A stretch of 12,475 bases of DNA from JTS-AC122 sp041742635 (GTDB lineage: Bacteria; Planctomycetota; Phycisphaerae; Phycisphaerales; UBA1924): contig JBGSIF010000099.1 of the NCBI GenBank assembly GCA_041742635.1, positions 1 through 12,475 of the forward strand, given 5' to 3'. Position 1 is the stretch's first letter, and each line of letters opens with the position of its first letter. The notes under the pieces were generated by a model. That model searched no databases. It was not told the origin of the DNA and was given only the letters and a program-made list of their open reading frames with translations. A program made the translations under genes and the position numbers. Shown here one piece after another: positions 1 to 6,987 of this stretch.

Positions 1-690
1 ACGTGGTGGATCCGGCGCGCGGTGCCGGAGCCTGCGGAATGGGCGCACGCCGCAAAGCACGCGGCACCCGCGCCGATCACGGCGTTGTTCTCGCGTGAAC
101 TGTGGAAAACGACGACGCTGTTGATCGCGCTCGCGGGGATCTCGCTCACGACGGTGTGGTGCTTTTTGTTCTTTGTGCCACAGGCGATCGGGAAGTTGCC
201 GGAGGTGAAGGATTGGGCACCGGCGAAAGTCGCCGCACTGAAGACGAACGTCACGGTGGCGTTCCTCTCGGTGAACATCGCGGGGAACTTCCTGGCGACG
301 TACCTGGCCAAGTGGCTGGGGTATCGGGGTGCGTTCACGATCCTGTTTGTGCTGTCGCTGGGGTGTTTCGTGGGGCTGTTCTACCAGCCGCTGACGCTGG
401 GGAACATCTACTGGGTGACATGCGCGACTGCGCTGATCTCGCTGGGGATGTTCGGGCTGTTCCCGCTGTACATCCCCCCACTGTTCCCGACGCTGGTGCG
501 GACGCTGGGGGCGGGATTCACGTACAACGTGGGGCGGCTGATCTCGGCGGTGGGTACATTCTTCGGAGGGATGATCGCGGTGCAGGCGGGTGGGCCGGGC
601 GCGGCGATCTGGTGGGTCGGCTGGCTGTATGTGCCAGCGATCGTGATCGGGATGATGTGCCCGGTGCCGAAGGAGAAGGCCGGCGAATAG
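1..690 (+). CDS. MFS transporter, C-terminal half (5' end outside window)
   Basis: The reading frame is open from the first base, so the gene starts upstream of the window; the GTG at 22 is probably internal. The visible 229 residues contain about six hydrophobic segments, beginning with TTTLLIALAGISLTTVWCFL and ending with the segment before the basic tail PVPKEKAGE, which matches the second half of a 12-helix major facilitator. The segment with PPLFPTLVRTLGAGFTYNVGR resembles the FPT-x-R-x-x-G-x-G-x-x-x-N-x-GR signature of the sugar/organic-acid/sialate-type MFS branch. The protein would sit in the inner membrane and move a small solute, probably with protons. The substrate cannot be read from this half. 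No convincing terminator follows; the next gene starts 264 bases downstream with its own candidate promoter. Confidence 0.85.
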   Translation, partial: TWWIRRAVPEPAEWAHAAKHAAPAPITALFSRELWKTTTLLIALAGISLTTVWCFLFFVPQAIGKLPEVKDWAPAKVAALKTNVTVAFLSVNIAGNFLATYLAKWLGYRGAFTILFVLSLGCFVGLFYQPLTLGNIYWVTCATALISLGMFGLFPLYIPPLFPTLVRTLGAGFTYNVGRLISAVGTFFGGMIAVQAGGPGAAIWWVGWLYVPAIVIGMMCPVPKEKAGE

Positions 691-766
691 CGTGTCCGCT
701 GGCAGGTCTGAACGTCGGGATGGCAGTTCGGTGGCGTGATTGATCAGTTCGGCACGGTGCCGGGTT

Positions 767-780
767 GGTTGCATGCAACC
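767..780. promoter_or_regulatory. Perfect 14-bp palindrome, possible operator
   Basis: GGTTGCATGCAACC is a perfect 14-base palindrome in the 264-base gap between the MFS gene and the first dockerin-type gene. It lies about 60 bases upstream of the candidate promoter. It could be a binding site for a dimeric regulator. No regulator gene is adjacent, so the role is speculative. Confidence 0.3.
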
Positions 781-840
781 AGAGTGGCTCGGATAAGCAA
801 GTCCGACGACGAGATGACGGGGAATCAATACAAGATGTAG

Positions 841-870
841 TTGTCAACAATGGCACGCCCATTGCATTAT
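841..870 (+). promoter_or_regulatory. Candidate sigma-70-type promoter for the secreted-protein cluster
   Basis: TTGTCA (841-846, 5 of 6 to the -35 consensus) and CATTAT (865-870, 4 of 6 to the -10 consensus) are separated by 18 bases. They lie about 85 bases upstream of the ATG at 955. The spacer contains a 6-bp dyad, CAATGG (848-853) and CCATTG (859-864), which could be an operator between the -35 and -10 boxes. The stretch is also more AT-rich than its surroundings. This is judged by eye and no transcription start is known. Confidence 0.4.
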
Positions 871-954
871 GTCGTGTGGAGGGCTGGTAATCACCACACG
901 GCGGGCCACTGACGAGGGAACGTTGGAAGGTCCGAGGAACGAAAGGACGCATAT

Positions 955-2679
955 ATGAACGCTTCACGAACGACTGGATGGTGGACGCGATCGATGGTCA
1001 CGCGAATGGCAATGTTGAGTGTTGTGGGGATGCCGGCAGCGGTGACGCTCGGGCAGGGGTTGCCGGTGACGGAACTGGGGCTCGTGCCCGGTGACACGAC
1101 GATCGCGGCGGCAACGAACAGCCAACAGGACCACTCGATCGCAAAGGGCGGCGACCAATACTTGGTTGTATGGTCCGACTACCGCGCTCAGAGTGTTGGG
1201 GGCAGTTCAGCGCAGAGCCAAGGGGATATCTTCGGTATCCGGCTTGATGCCGATGGGAACCCGATCGACGCCGTGCCGTTTGTGATCAGCGCGGCAATGG
1301 GTGAACAACGCCGCCCGGTGGTCGCGTGGAACGGGGAGGCGTGGCTGGTGATGTATGTGTCGCAAGATCCTGTGGCGGGGTTTTACGCCGATCAGGTGCG
1401 CGGGGTGCGTGTGTCGGCGAGCGGGCAGGTGCTTGATACGACGCCGATCTTGTTCCCACCGACGCAGTTTGAACCCAACACGATCGGGCTGCAACTGGCC
1501 GGACTGAACGGCGGATGGCTGGTCACACGATGCGTGTACCACAACGATGGGTTCGGTACGTTCCTGGGCGGGCAGCGCATCAGTGGCGCGGGGCAACTGC
1601 TGGACGCCAACCCGATCATGCTGAATGACTGGGTGTACGGCCCGACAAAGACGGTCACGCACGGGAACGAGTACTTGGTGCTGGGTCCGGACTGGAACAA
1701 CGCGGCGACGATCAAGGCACGGCGGATCAGCGCGGCGGGCGTCCCGATCGGCAGTTCGTTCAACGTTCCGAGTATGAACCTCGCCAGCAATGGGTCCGAG
1801 TACTACATCGTGTGGCTCTCGAACTTCGTGAACTTGGTCGGCTCGCGCATGACGTCAACCGGCACGCTTTTGAACCCTGTGGGAACGGTGATCACCGGCA
1901 ACTACTCGACGTTCCACGACGCCGGGGTGACGCACGACGGGACGAACTGGTGGTGCCAGTGGGGCGCGGCGTCGGAGCGGCGCACGGTGCGGGTCGCGCC
2001 GAACGGGACGGTCATGGATCCGAACGGCGGGGTGCTGCTGCCGCTGGGGATCGACGGGATCACACAAGCGTACAACCCGGTGATCGTGCCGCGGGGTGTG
2101 GGCGGGGCGATGGTTTTGTGGCACGATGGGCGCCCGAGCCTCGGGGGGGATACGAATGTGTTCGTGATCGGCGCATCGGCATCGAACGTGCCGGGGACCG
2201 CACGGTGCGTTTCGACGAGCAGCGGGAATCATCGGCTACCGGACTTTGCCGAGGGGCCAGGGGGGCGGAACGCGATCGTGTACGTCAGCGAGTTTGCCAA
2301 CGACGACCGCGTGCTCGTGACCTTCCTGAACGCCGACGGGACGCCGGTGGCCGGCGAGCCGGTGGTGGTCGCGCAAGGACCGACGATCGGGAAGGCGGGT
2401 ATCGCGTGGAATGGATCCGTGTACCTTGTGACGTGGGACGAAGGGCAGAGCGGGCTGACGCCGGTGGCGGTCAAGGCACGGCGGATGAATGGCGACGGCA
2501 CCTTTGTAGACACGGCACCGATCAGCGTGATGCCCGGACACGCGCCGGATGTCGAATCGCTGGGCGATGACTTCCTGATCGGGTGCAGCCGGCCGGCGAA
2601 CAGCCCGCAGTTCATCGATGCGTGGCAGCGTCGGATCGACGGCCCGACAGGGCAGTTCCTCGACACGGGCCGGTGCTGA
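955..2679 (+). CDS. Secreted multi-repeat (beta-propeller-like) protein, N-terminal part of a frameshifted GC-dockerin gene
   Basis: This frame encodes 574 residues and starts at ATG 955, with AGGA at 944-947 seven bases upstream. Residues 1 to about 35 look like a secretion signal: basic start, hydrophobic stretch MAMLSVVGMPAAVTL, then Gly-Gln-Gly. The rest consists of recurring units that combine a 'WNG/DG-x-x-(Y/W)-x-V-x-W' strand pair with a following '(R/K)-x-x-A-x-G' strand; examples are GGDQYLVVWSDYR, AWNGEAWLVMY and AWNGSVYLVTWDEG. This is the pattern expected of an extracellular beta-propeller or beta-sandwich repeat protein; no catalytic motif is visible. The frame ends at TGA 2677-2679 inside a repeat. 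The same repeat style resumes at once in the -1 frame and runs to a dockerin tail, so this is best read as the 5' part of one broken gene of about 840 codons. Confidence 0.8.
   Translation: MNASRTTGWWTRSMVTRMAMLSVVGMPAAVTLGQGLPVTELGLVPGDTTIAAATNSQQDHSIAKGGDQYLVVWSDYRAQSVGGSSAQSQGDIFGIRLDADGNPIDAVPFVISAAMGEQRRPVVAWNGEAWLVMYVSQDPVAGFYADQVRGVRVSASGQVLDTTPILFPPTQFEPNTIGLQLAGLNGGWLVTRCVYHNDGFGTFLGGQRISGAGQLLDANPIMLNDWVYGPTKTVTHGNEYLVLGPDWNNAATIKARRISAAGVPIGSSFNVPSMNLASNGSEYYIVWLSNFVNLVGSRMTSTGTLLNPVGTVITGNYSTFHDAGVTHDGTNWWCQWGAASERRTVRVAPNGTVMDPNGGVLLPLGIDGITQAYNPVIVPRGVGGAMVLWHDGRPSLGGDTNVFVIGASASNVPGTARCVSTSSGNHRLPDFAEGPGGRNAIVYVSEFANDDRVLVTFLNADGTPVAGEPVVVAQGPTIGKAGIAWNGSVYLVTWDEGQSGLTPVAVKARRMNGDGTFVDTAPISVMPGHAPDVESLGDDFLIGCSRPANSPQFIDAWQRRIDGPTGQFLDTGRC
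2667..2679 (+). other. Apparent one-base deletion / frameshift site
   Basis: In the upstream frame the sequence reads ACG GGC CGG TGC TGA (Thr-Gly-Arg-Cys-stop). Restoring one C to give GGGCCCGG yields Thr-Gly-Pro-Val-Leu-Asn and continues in the downstream frame, which carries the same repeat type and the C-terminal dockerin. G_GGC_CGG is close to, but not, a canonical X_XXY_YYZ slippery heptamer, so programmed frameshifting is a weak explanation. A short C-run miscall or a true inactivating deletion is more likely. Confidence 0.7.
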
Positions 2680-3485
2680 ACGGCTCCGGCTACGTCTCCG
2701 AAATACGGGTCAAAAGCGACGGCAACCGTTGGATGATGATGTACCAGAGCAACTGGTCGCACAACTCGGCGAACGTGGACGCGGTGATGAGTTTCATCGA
2801 CGCAAACGGGACACAGACGCCGGCGAACAACCCGACGCCCTTCTCGGGCGGCACGGGAACCCCCGACGTGGCGTATACCGGGGGCGGCAACGGCAAGTAC
2901 CTGGTCGTCTGGCGGAACAACACGCTGTCGAACGCCAACAACTCCATCGGGGGCCGGATCATGAACTCCGACGGGACGTTTGCGACCGGAGGGTTCACGA
3001 TCGCCGAAGCGACCGGACGGCAACTGCGACCGGTGGTCGGGTTCGACGGCGACACGTTCGTCGTGGTGTGGGACGACCAGCGGAACCAGGGTGCGTTCTT
3101 CGACATGCGGACGGACATTTACGCGGCTCGGGTCACGACGGCGGGAGTGGTCCTGGACCCAGCGGGAATCCCGATTATCCGTGGGGCAAACGCCGAGGCC
3201 ACGGCAGCGATACTGAGCAGCGACGGCGCGAGCCTGATCGCGTCGGCTCGTTTCGTGCCGACACAAAACCTGGATTCCTACCGAGTGGGGATCACCCGCC
3301 TGGGCGACTTGCCCCCGGCCTGCGCCGCGGACTTCAACAACGACGGCGTGACGAACTCACAGGACTACTTCGACTTTATGACCGCCTTCTTCGCGGGCGC
3401 TCCTGAGGCCGACTTCAACGCCGACGGCTCCGTGAACTCACAGGACTTCTTTGATTTCGTGTCGGGGTTCTTCGTCGGGTGCTGA
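2670..3485 (+). pseudogene. C-terminal part of the frameshifted secreted repeat protein, with GC-type dockerin tail
   Basis: This frame continues the gene that starts at 955 after a -1 shift. It has no signal peptide and no ribosome site of its own, so it is probably not an independent gene. It begins PVLNGSGYVSEIRVKSDGNR and contains at least three more repeats (SDGNRWMMMYQSN, GNGKYLVVWRNN, FDGDTFVVVWDDQRN). It ends in a dockerin-like module (3321-3482): a Cys, then two calcium-loop-like repeats, DFNNDGVTNSQD and DFNADGSVNSQD. Each repeat is followed by an aromatic helix (YFDFMTAFF, FFDFVSGFF), and the chain ends Val-Gly-Cys. Both loops keep the D-x-N-x-D-G-x5-D pattern of type I dockerins. 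The intact product would be about 843 residues, exported and attached or assembled through the tail. The function of the body is unknown. Confidence 0.75.
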
Positions 3486-3502
3486 TCGACATCGACATCC
3501 CT

Positions 3503-3536
3503 GGAGCGGAAGGAAGGCCTCCCGCTCCGCCTCTTT
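3503..3536 (+). terminator. Possible weak intrinsic terminator after the first dockerin-type gene
   Basis: GGAGCGG (3503-3509) pairs with CCGCTCC (3522-3528). An inner AGG/CCT pairing extends the hairpin around a short loop. It lies 17 bases past the stop codon and is followed by a pyrimidine-rich stretch with only three consecutive T residues, so termination may be partial. Confidence 0.45.
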
Positions 3537-3541
3537 CGCTC

Positions 3542-3565
3542 ACACCTATTTCGCAAACACCTATT
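3542..3565 (+). repeat. Short direct repeat upstream of the second dockerin-type gene
   Basis: ACACCTATT occurs at 3542-3550 and again at 3557-3565, six bases apart, in the leader 33-56 bases before the ATG at 3598. It could be a binding site or chance; nothing else supports either view. Confidence 0.25.
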
Positions 3566-3597
3566 CACACACCACTCTGGCATGTTTGGAGCACACC

Positions 3598-4818
3598 ATG
3601 GATCTTGATCACATACTGTTGCGTCGCGTCGTCACGACCTCCGCCTTCGGCCTCATCGTCGCTGCGGCGTCCGCCCAGCCCGAGTACGACTTCATCCTCG
3701 TTGATTACCCAACCGCCGGCGAAACCGTCTTGAGCAGCATCAACGATCAAGGGGTCGCCTGCGGCCGCATCGGCCTGAACACCGGGGCCGAACTTGGGTT
3801 CCTCTGGAGCCAAACCACCGGTTTCACCATCGTGCCCGTATACAAGCCACAGAGCCTGAACAACCTCGGGGTCGTCGTGGGCCTCGGCGACGTGTACGAC
3901 GTCGAGACAGGGCAGTTCTGGGAGCCGCCCAACCTCCCGGCCACGTACTACGGACCCAGCTTCGGCGACGTGAATGACGCGGGCATCGCAGTCGGGACGA
4001 TCAGCGGGTGCAGTTGTTCAGACTCCGGCGGGGTGACGTACGTTCCATATATCTGGGACGCCTTCAATGGCGCGCGGACGTTGCCCGCGCCGGTGCCGAG
4101 CGCCAGAGGGCTGAACGAGATCAACAACGCGGGGGTCGCCATCGGGTGGCTTAGCGGCTGGGTGTCCAACGACGGGTTCTTCGTGGACGTCAACACCGGG
4201 GCGTACACGGTGCTCTCCACCATCTTCCCGACCAACGTGGGCATCGGGCCAATCCGGGCCGCGGACATCAACGAGTTGGGTCAGATCGTCGGATCGCGGG
4301 CAGGCGCGGCGTTCCCGGTGTATCGCTACGGCTATATCTACTCGCCCGGCACGGGGTTCCAGATTTTGCCCTTCTTGGGCGGCGGATACCAGCAGGCTGT
4401 CACGCCGACCTCGATCAACAACGCGGGCACGGTCGTCGGGACTCTGAGCACAACGATGGCGTCGCAGCATGTGTTTGTCTATTCTGCGACGCATGGCCTG
4501 CGTGACCTTTGGGACAACCATGCGGTGATAACCGGGATGCCCGATGGGTACCGGCTGCACTACGCCGCGAAGATCAACAATCAGGGATGGATCGCAGGCT
4601 GGGGGATGACCGCGGGCAGCCGCGTGACGGGGTTTGTGCTGAAACCGCAGGTGGTCGCCTGCGCCGCGGACTACAACCACTCTGACGTGCTGGACTCACA
4701 GGATTTCTTTGATTTCGTGACGGCATTCTTCGCTGGCGACGCCGACTTCAACGCCGACGGATCCGTGAACTCGCAGGACTTCTTCGAGTTTGTGTCGGCG
4801 TTCTTCGTCGGGTGCTAA
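3598..4818 (+). CDS. Secreted HAF-like repeat protein with GC-type dockerin tail
   Basis: The protein has 406 residues. ATG 3598 is chosen because GGAG (3588-3591) lies six bases upstream and a classic signal peptide follows: Arg-Arg, a hydrophobic stretch TSAFGLIVAAA, then Ala-Ser-Ala before Gln. The body holds about seven copies of an 'I-N-(N/D)-x-G-x-x-x-G' unit, such as INDQGVACGRI, VNDAGIAVGTI, INNAGVAIGWL, INELGQIVGSR, INNAGTVVGTL and INNQGWIAGWG, often followed by an 'x-F-x-W' strand. This resembles the extracellular HAF repeat family, whose members fold as propeller-like surface proteins of unknown role. From residue 355 a Cys precedes a dockerin-like pair, and the protein ends FFVGC. 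The first calcium loop is degenerate (DYNHSDVLDSQD lacks D5-G6); the second (DFNADGSVNSQD) is intact. It sits between two proteins with the same tail. Confidence 0.85.
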   Translation: MDLDHILLRRVVTTSAFGLIVAAASAQPEYDFILVDYPTAGETVLSSINDQGVACGRIGLNTGAELGFLWSQTTGFTIVPVYKPQSLNNLGVVVGLGDVYDVETGQFWEPPNLPATYYGPSFGDVNDAGIAVGTISGCSCSDSGGVTYVPYIWDAFNGARTLPAPVPSARGLNEINNAGVAIGWLSGWVSNDGFFVDVNTGAYTVLSTIFPTNVGIGPIRAADINELGQIVGSRAGAAFPVYRYGYIYSPGTGFQILPFLGGGYQQAVTPTSINNAGTVVGTLSTTMASQHVFVYSATHGLRDLWDNHAVITGMPDGYRLHYAAKINNQGWIAGWGMTAGSRVTGFVLKPQVVACAADYNHSDVLDSQDFFDFVTAFFAGDADFNADGSVNSQDFFEFVSAFFVGC

Positions 4819-4864
4819 CCCGCGTGTCACATGTTCGATTTATTCATACTTTGAGGAACAAACC

Positions 4865-6169
4865 ATGCTTCGTTCAACTTCTATCGGTGTATGTATGATG
4901 CTTGCCGGGTCCGCCGGCGCTCAGGTTTGCGGGGGTTGGTCGGTTGTTCCGACTCCGAGTCCGGGTGCGCAGACGAACCTCTTGGCCGATATGGCAATGG
5001 CGCAGGCGAACGTGGCGCTGGCGGTGGGCAACTATGCCGGCGGCGGTTCACCGCCGCAGCCGCTTATTGCGAAGTGGAACGGCACGGCGTGGTCGCAAGT
5101 CCAGTTGCCCCCGACATCGGAACTAGGTAACTTTCCGCAAGTGGAGGGAGTGGGACGCACGCCTTCGGGCGACTTGTGGGTCGTCGGATATATCCGCACA
5201 CCGGCGCCGACGGATCAGATGCCGCTGGTGATGCGTTGGCGGAGCGGCGAGTGGGAGCAGGTCGCCACGCCGGTGCTTCGTCCGCAGAATACACATCCAT
5301 TCGGCCCTCGCGGCGGGGTAGCGAACGACGTGACCGGGCTTGCGAGCGACGACGTGTGGGCGGTCGGAACCGGCGTCGGGTTTGGCGACGCCAGTTCGAC
5401 GAGTGTGGCGATGGCGCTGCACTTCAACGGCTCAACATGGGAAGATGTGCCGGTGCCGATCATGGGCAATCGGCACAACTCGTTCGAGCGTGTGTCGGCC
5501 TCGGCACCCGACAACGTGTGGGCCGTCGGAACGTGGCGAAACCAAGGCGGCGGGTTCAAGGCATTGATCCAACGCTGGGACGGTACATCGTGGGCACTGG
5601 TGCCGAATCCCGGCGACGAACTTGGTACGTGGGAGGCGTACGCGGTCTTGGCACTCGCGCCGGACAATGTCTGGGTGTCGGGAACGTTCCCGGGATCGAC
5701 GCACCTGATCCACTGGAACGGGAACTCATGGGAGACAGGCTACATGGAGATCCCAGGGATCTTTGCGAGTTTCGCTGCGAATGGTGCGAACGACATCTGG
5801 GCCGCGTGCGCAAGTAATGCGACTTTTTATCACTTCGATGGAACGGGTTGGCAGCCCGAGCAGGGTTCGGCGATGCCGGGCGCGTCGTATGTTCTGCGAG
5901 GGTGGGGAATGGACTCCGTCGATGCGTGCGGCGTGTGGGCCGTGGGTGCGTACTCCGACGGCACCGTGCAGCGCACATTCTCCGAGCGATTGGGCAGCGC
6001 GGCGTGCGCGCCGGACATCAACCAGGATGGACAGGTCAACAGCCAGGACTACTTCGATTTTCTGGGTCTGTTCTTCGTGCAAGCCGCAGGTGCGGACTTC
6101 AACTCTGATCACTCGGTGAACTCTCAGGACTTCTTTGACTTCGTGTCGGCGTTCTTCGTCGGGTGCTGA
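4865..6169 (+). CDS. Secreted DVWAVG-repeat protein with GC-type dockerin tail
   Basis: The protein has 434 residues. ATG 4865 has GAGGA (4853-4857) seven bases upstream and begins a short signal peptide, MLRSTSIGVCMMLAGSAGAQ. The body repeats a 'W-N-G-x-x-W' strand followed by a 'D-(D/N)-V-W-A-V-G-x' strand about six times: GDLWVVGYI, DDVWAVGTG, DNVWAVGTW, DNVWVSGTF, NDIWAACAS and CGVWAVGAY. That suggests a six-bladed propeller-like extracellular domain; no active site is recognisable. Residues 381-434 form the tail: Cys, calcium loops DINQDGQVNSQD and DFNSDHSVNSQD (the second has His in place of Gly at position 6), aromatic helices, and the terminal FFVGC. It starts only 46 bases after the second gene with no hairpin between them, so the two are probably co-transcribed. 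A strong terminator follows. Confidence 0.85.
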   Translation: MLRSTSIGVCMMLAGSAGAQVCGGWSVVPTPSPGAQTNLLADMAMAQANVALAVGNYAGGGSPPQPLIAKWNGTAWSQVQLPPTSELGNFPQVEGVGRTPSGDLWVVGYIRTPAPTDQMPLVMRWRSGEWEQVATPVLRPQNTHPFGPRGGVANDVTGLASDDVWAVGTGVGFGDASSTSVAMALHFNGSTWEDVPVPIMGNRHNSFERVSASAPDNVWAVGTWRNQGGGFKALIQRWDGTSWALVPNPGDELGTWEAYAVLALAPDNVWVSGTFPGSTHLIHWNGNSWETGYMEIPGIFASFAANGANDIWAACASNATFYHFDGTGWQPEQGSAMPGASYVLRGWGMDSVDACGVWAVGAYSDGTVQRTFSERLGSAACAPDINQDGQVNSQDYFDFLGLFFVQAAGADFNSDHSVNSQDFFDFVSAFFVGC

Positions 6170-6216
6170 TCGAAGGCGACGACGTGACTTGCGTGGTGGC
6201 TTGATACGAAGCCGTG

Positions 6217-6248
6217 GAGCGAGTCTTCAAGACTCGCTCTTTTTATTT
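6217..6248 (+). terminator. Strong intrinsic terminator closing the dockerin-type cluster
   Basis: GAGCGAGTC (6217-6225) and GACTCGCTC (6231-6239) form a perfect 9-bp stem with loop TTCAA, closely followed by TTTTTATTT. It lies 47 bases past the stop of the third secreted gene. The T-run on the opposite strand also contains the stop codon of the convergent flavin reductase-like gene. Confidence 0.9.
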
Positions 6249-6965
6249 CGTCGATGGACGAAGTGCGTCCATGCCCATCGGCATCTCGAAGCGGTGGGAG
6301 GGGTGGGCGGTGCGGCAGTAGCCTGTGCCGCCCATGCGACCGATCGCCGCGAGTTGTTCAGGGTCGATATGGAAACGCTCATTGATGATGTGGTCGGCGA
6401 TGTAGATGTGGACGATCTGTCCGATGACGATGTTGCCGCCGCCGGGGATACCGGGGGCGAGGCGGATGACATGTGTCGTGCGGCACTCGAAAGCGATCGG
6501 CGACACGGCGAGTCGCGGGGGCGTGACGACGCGCGACGGGGCGGGAGTAAGTCCGACGAAATCGAACTCGCTCTGGCCGAGAGGGAGCGGCTCTGCGGCG
6601 GCCGCCATTTGGCGTTCGTAGTGCTCGCAGGCGACGTTAACAACGAACTCGCCCGAGCCGCCTTCGAGTAAAGGTTTGGCGTTGCGGAGGGAGTCTTTTT
6701 CGGATCCATCGGGCTTGTTGGCGGGGCAGAAGAGCAGGGTCATAGGCTCGGCAGCGACGCCGGCGAAGAAGGAAAATGGGGCGAGGTTGAGCGCACCCGG
6801 CGTGGGCGATGAATCGGGTGCGCGAGTGGAGACAAACGCGATGGGGCGCGGCACGATGCCGCCGATGAGGAGTTTGTAGCGGTCGGGCTGTGTGAGATCG
6901 TGAGGTGAGAGTTCCATACGTGAGGGTATGGTGTGGTGGCGAGGCGGCTGGACATGAGCCGGCAT
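6243..6965 (-). CDS. Flavin reductase-like (DIM6/NTAB family) FMN-binding protein
   Basis: This is a single-domain FMN-binding split-barrel protein. The conserved N-terminal block DRYKLLIGGIVPRPIAFVST and the following NLAPFSFFAG match the family signature for binding the FMN phosphate and isoalloxazine. The C-terminal portion holds the usual IGQIVHIYI barrel strand. Family members reduce or bind free flavin, or act as flavoredoxins in the cytoplasm; the substrate here is unknown. I place the start at 6965 (240 residues) because GGAGG (6976-6980) lies ten bases upstream. The ATG at 6917 (224 residues, MELSPHDL) fits the usual family N-terminus but has no ribosome site. An in-frame ATG at 6995 overlaps the end of gnd. 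The gene lies just downstream of gnd on the same strand and is probably co-transcribed. Its TAA stop falls inside the T-run of the convergent terminator. Confidence 0.87.
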   Translation of the reverse strand: MPAHVQPPRHHTIPSRMELSPHDLTQPDRYKLLIGGIVPRPIAFVSTRAPDSSPTPGALNLAPFSFFAGVAAEPMTLLFCPANKPDGSEKDSLRNAKPLLEGGSGEFVVNVACEHYERQMAAAAEPLPLGQSEFDFVGLTPAPSRVVTPPRLAVSPIAFECRTTHVIRLAPGIPGGGNIVIGQIVHIYIADHIINERFHIDPEQLAAIGRMGGTGYCRTAHPSHRFEMPMGMDALRPSTK

Positions 6966-6987
6966 ATCACGCTCGCCTCCGACATGA

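Noticed and set aside
750..762. Terminator for the MFS gene (CGGCAC-G-GTGCCG)
   Set aside because: The loop would be a single base and no T-run follows, so it is unlikely to act as an intrinsic terminator.
2583..2669. Independent start for the C-terminal half of the first dockerin-type gene
   Set aside because: The residues before the frameshift point are shadow sequence without a signal peptide or ribosome site; the repeat pattern resumes exactly at the shift.
2667..2673. Programmed -1 frameshift signal
   Set aside because: GGGCCGG does not match X_XXY_YYZ, and no upstream Shine-Dalgarno stimulator or downstream strong hairpin was evident at the expected spacing.
2229..3266. Long minus-strand open frame (345 codons) opposite the first dockerin-type gene
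   Set aside because: It is Arg/His/Val-rich with no recognisable domain, and it lies opposite repeats that make clear protein sense on the plus strand; GC-rich coding DNA commonly keeps antisense frames open.
3321..6166. CRISPR-like or tandem DNA repeat array in the dockerin tails
   Set aside because: The repeats are coding calcium-loop modules more than a kilobase apart, without regular spacers.
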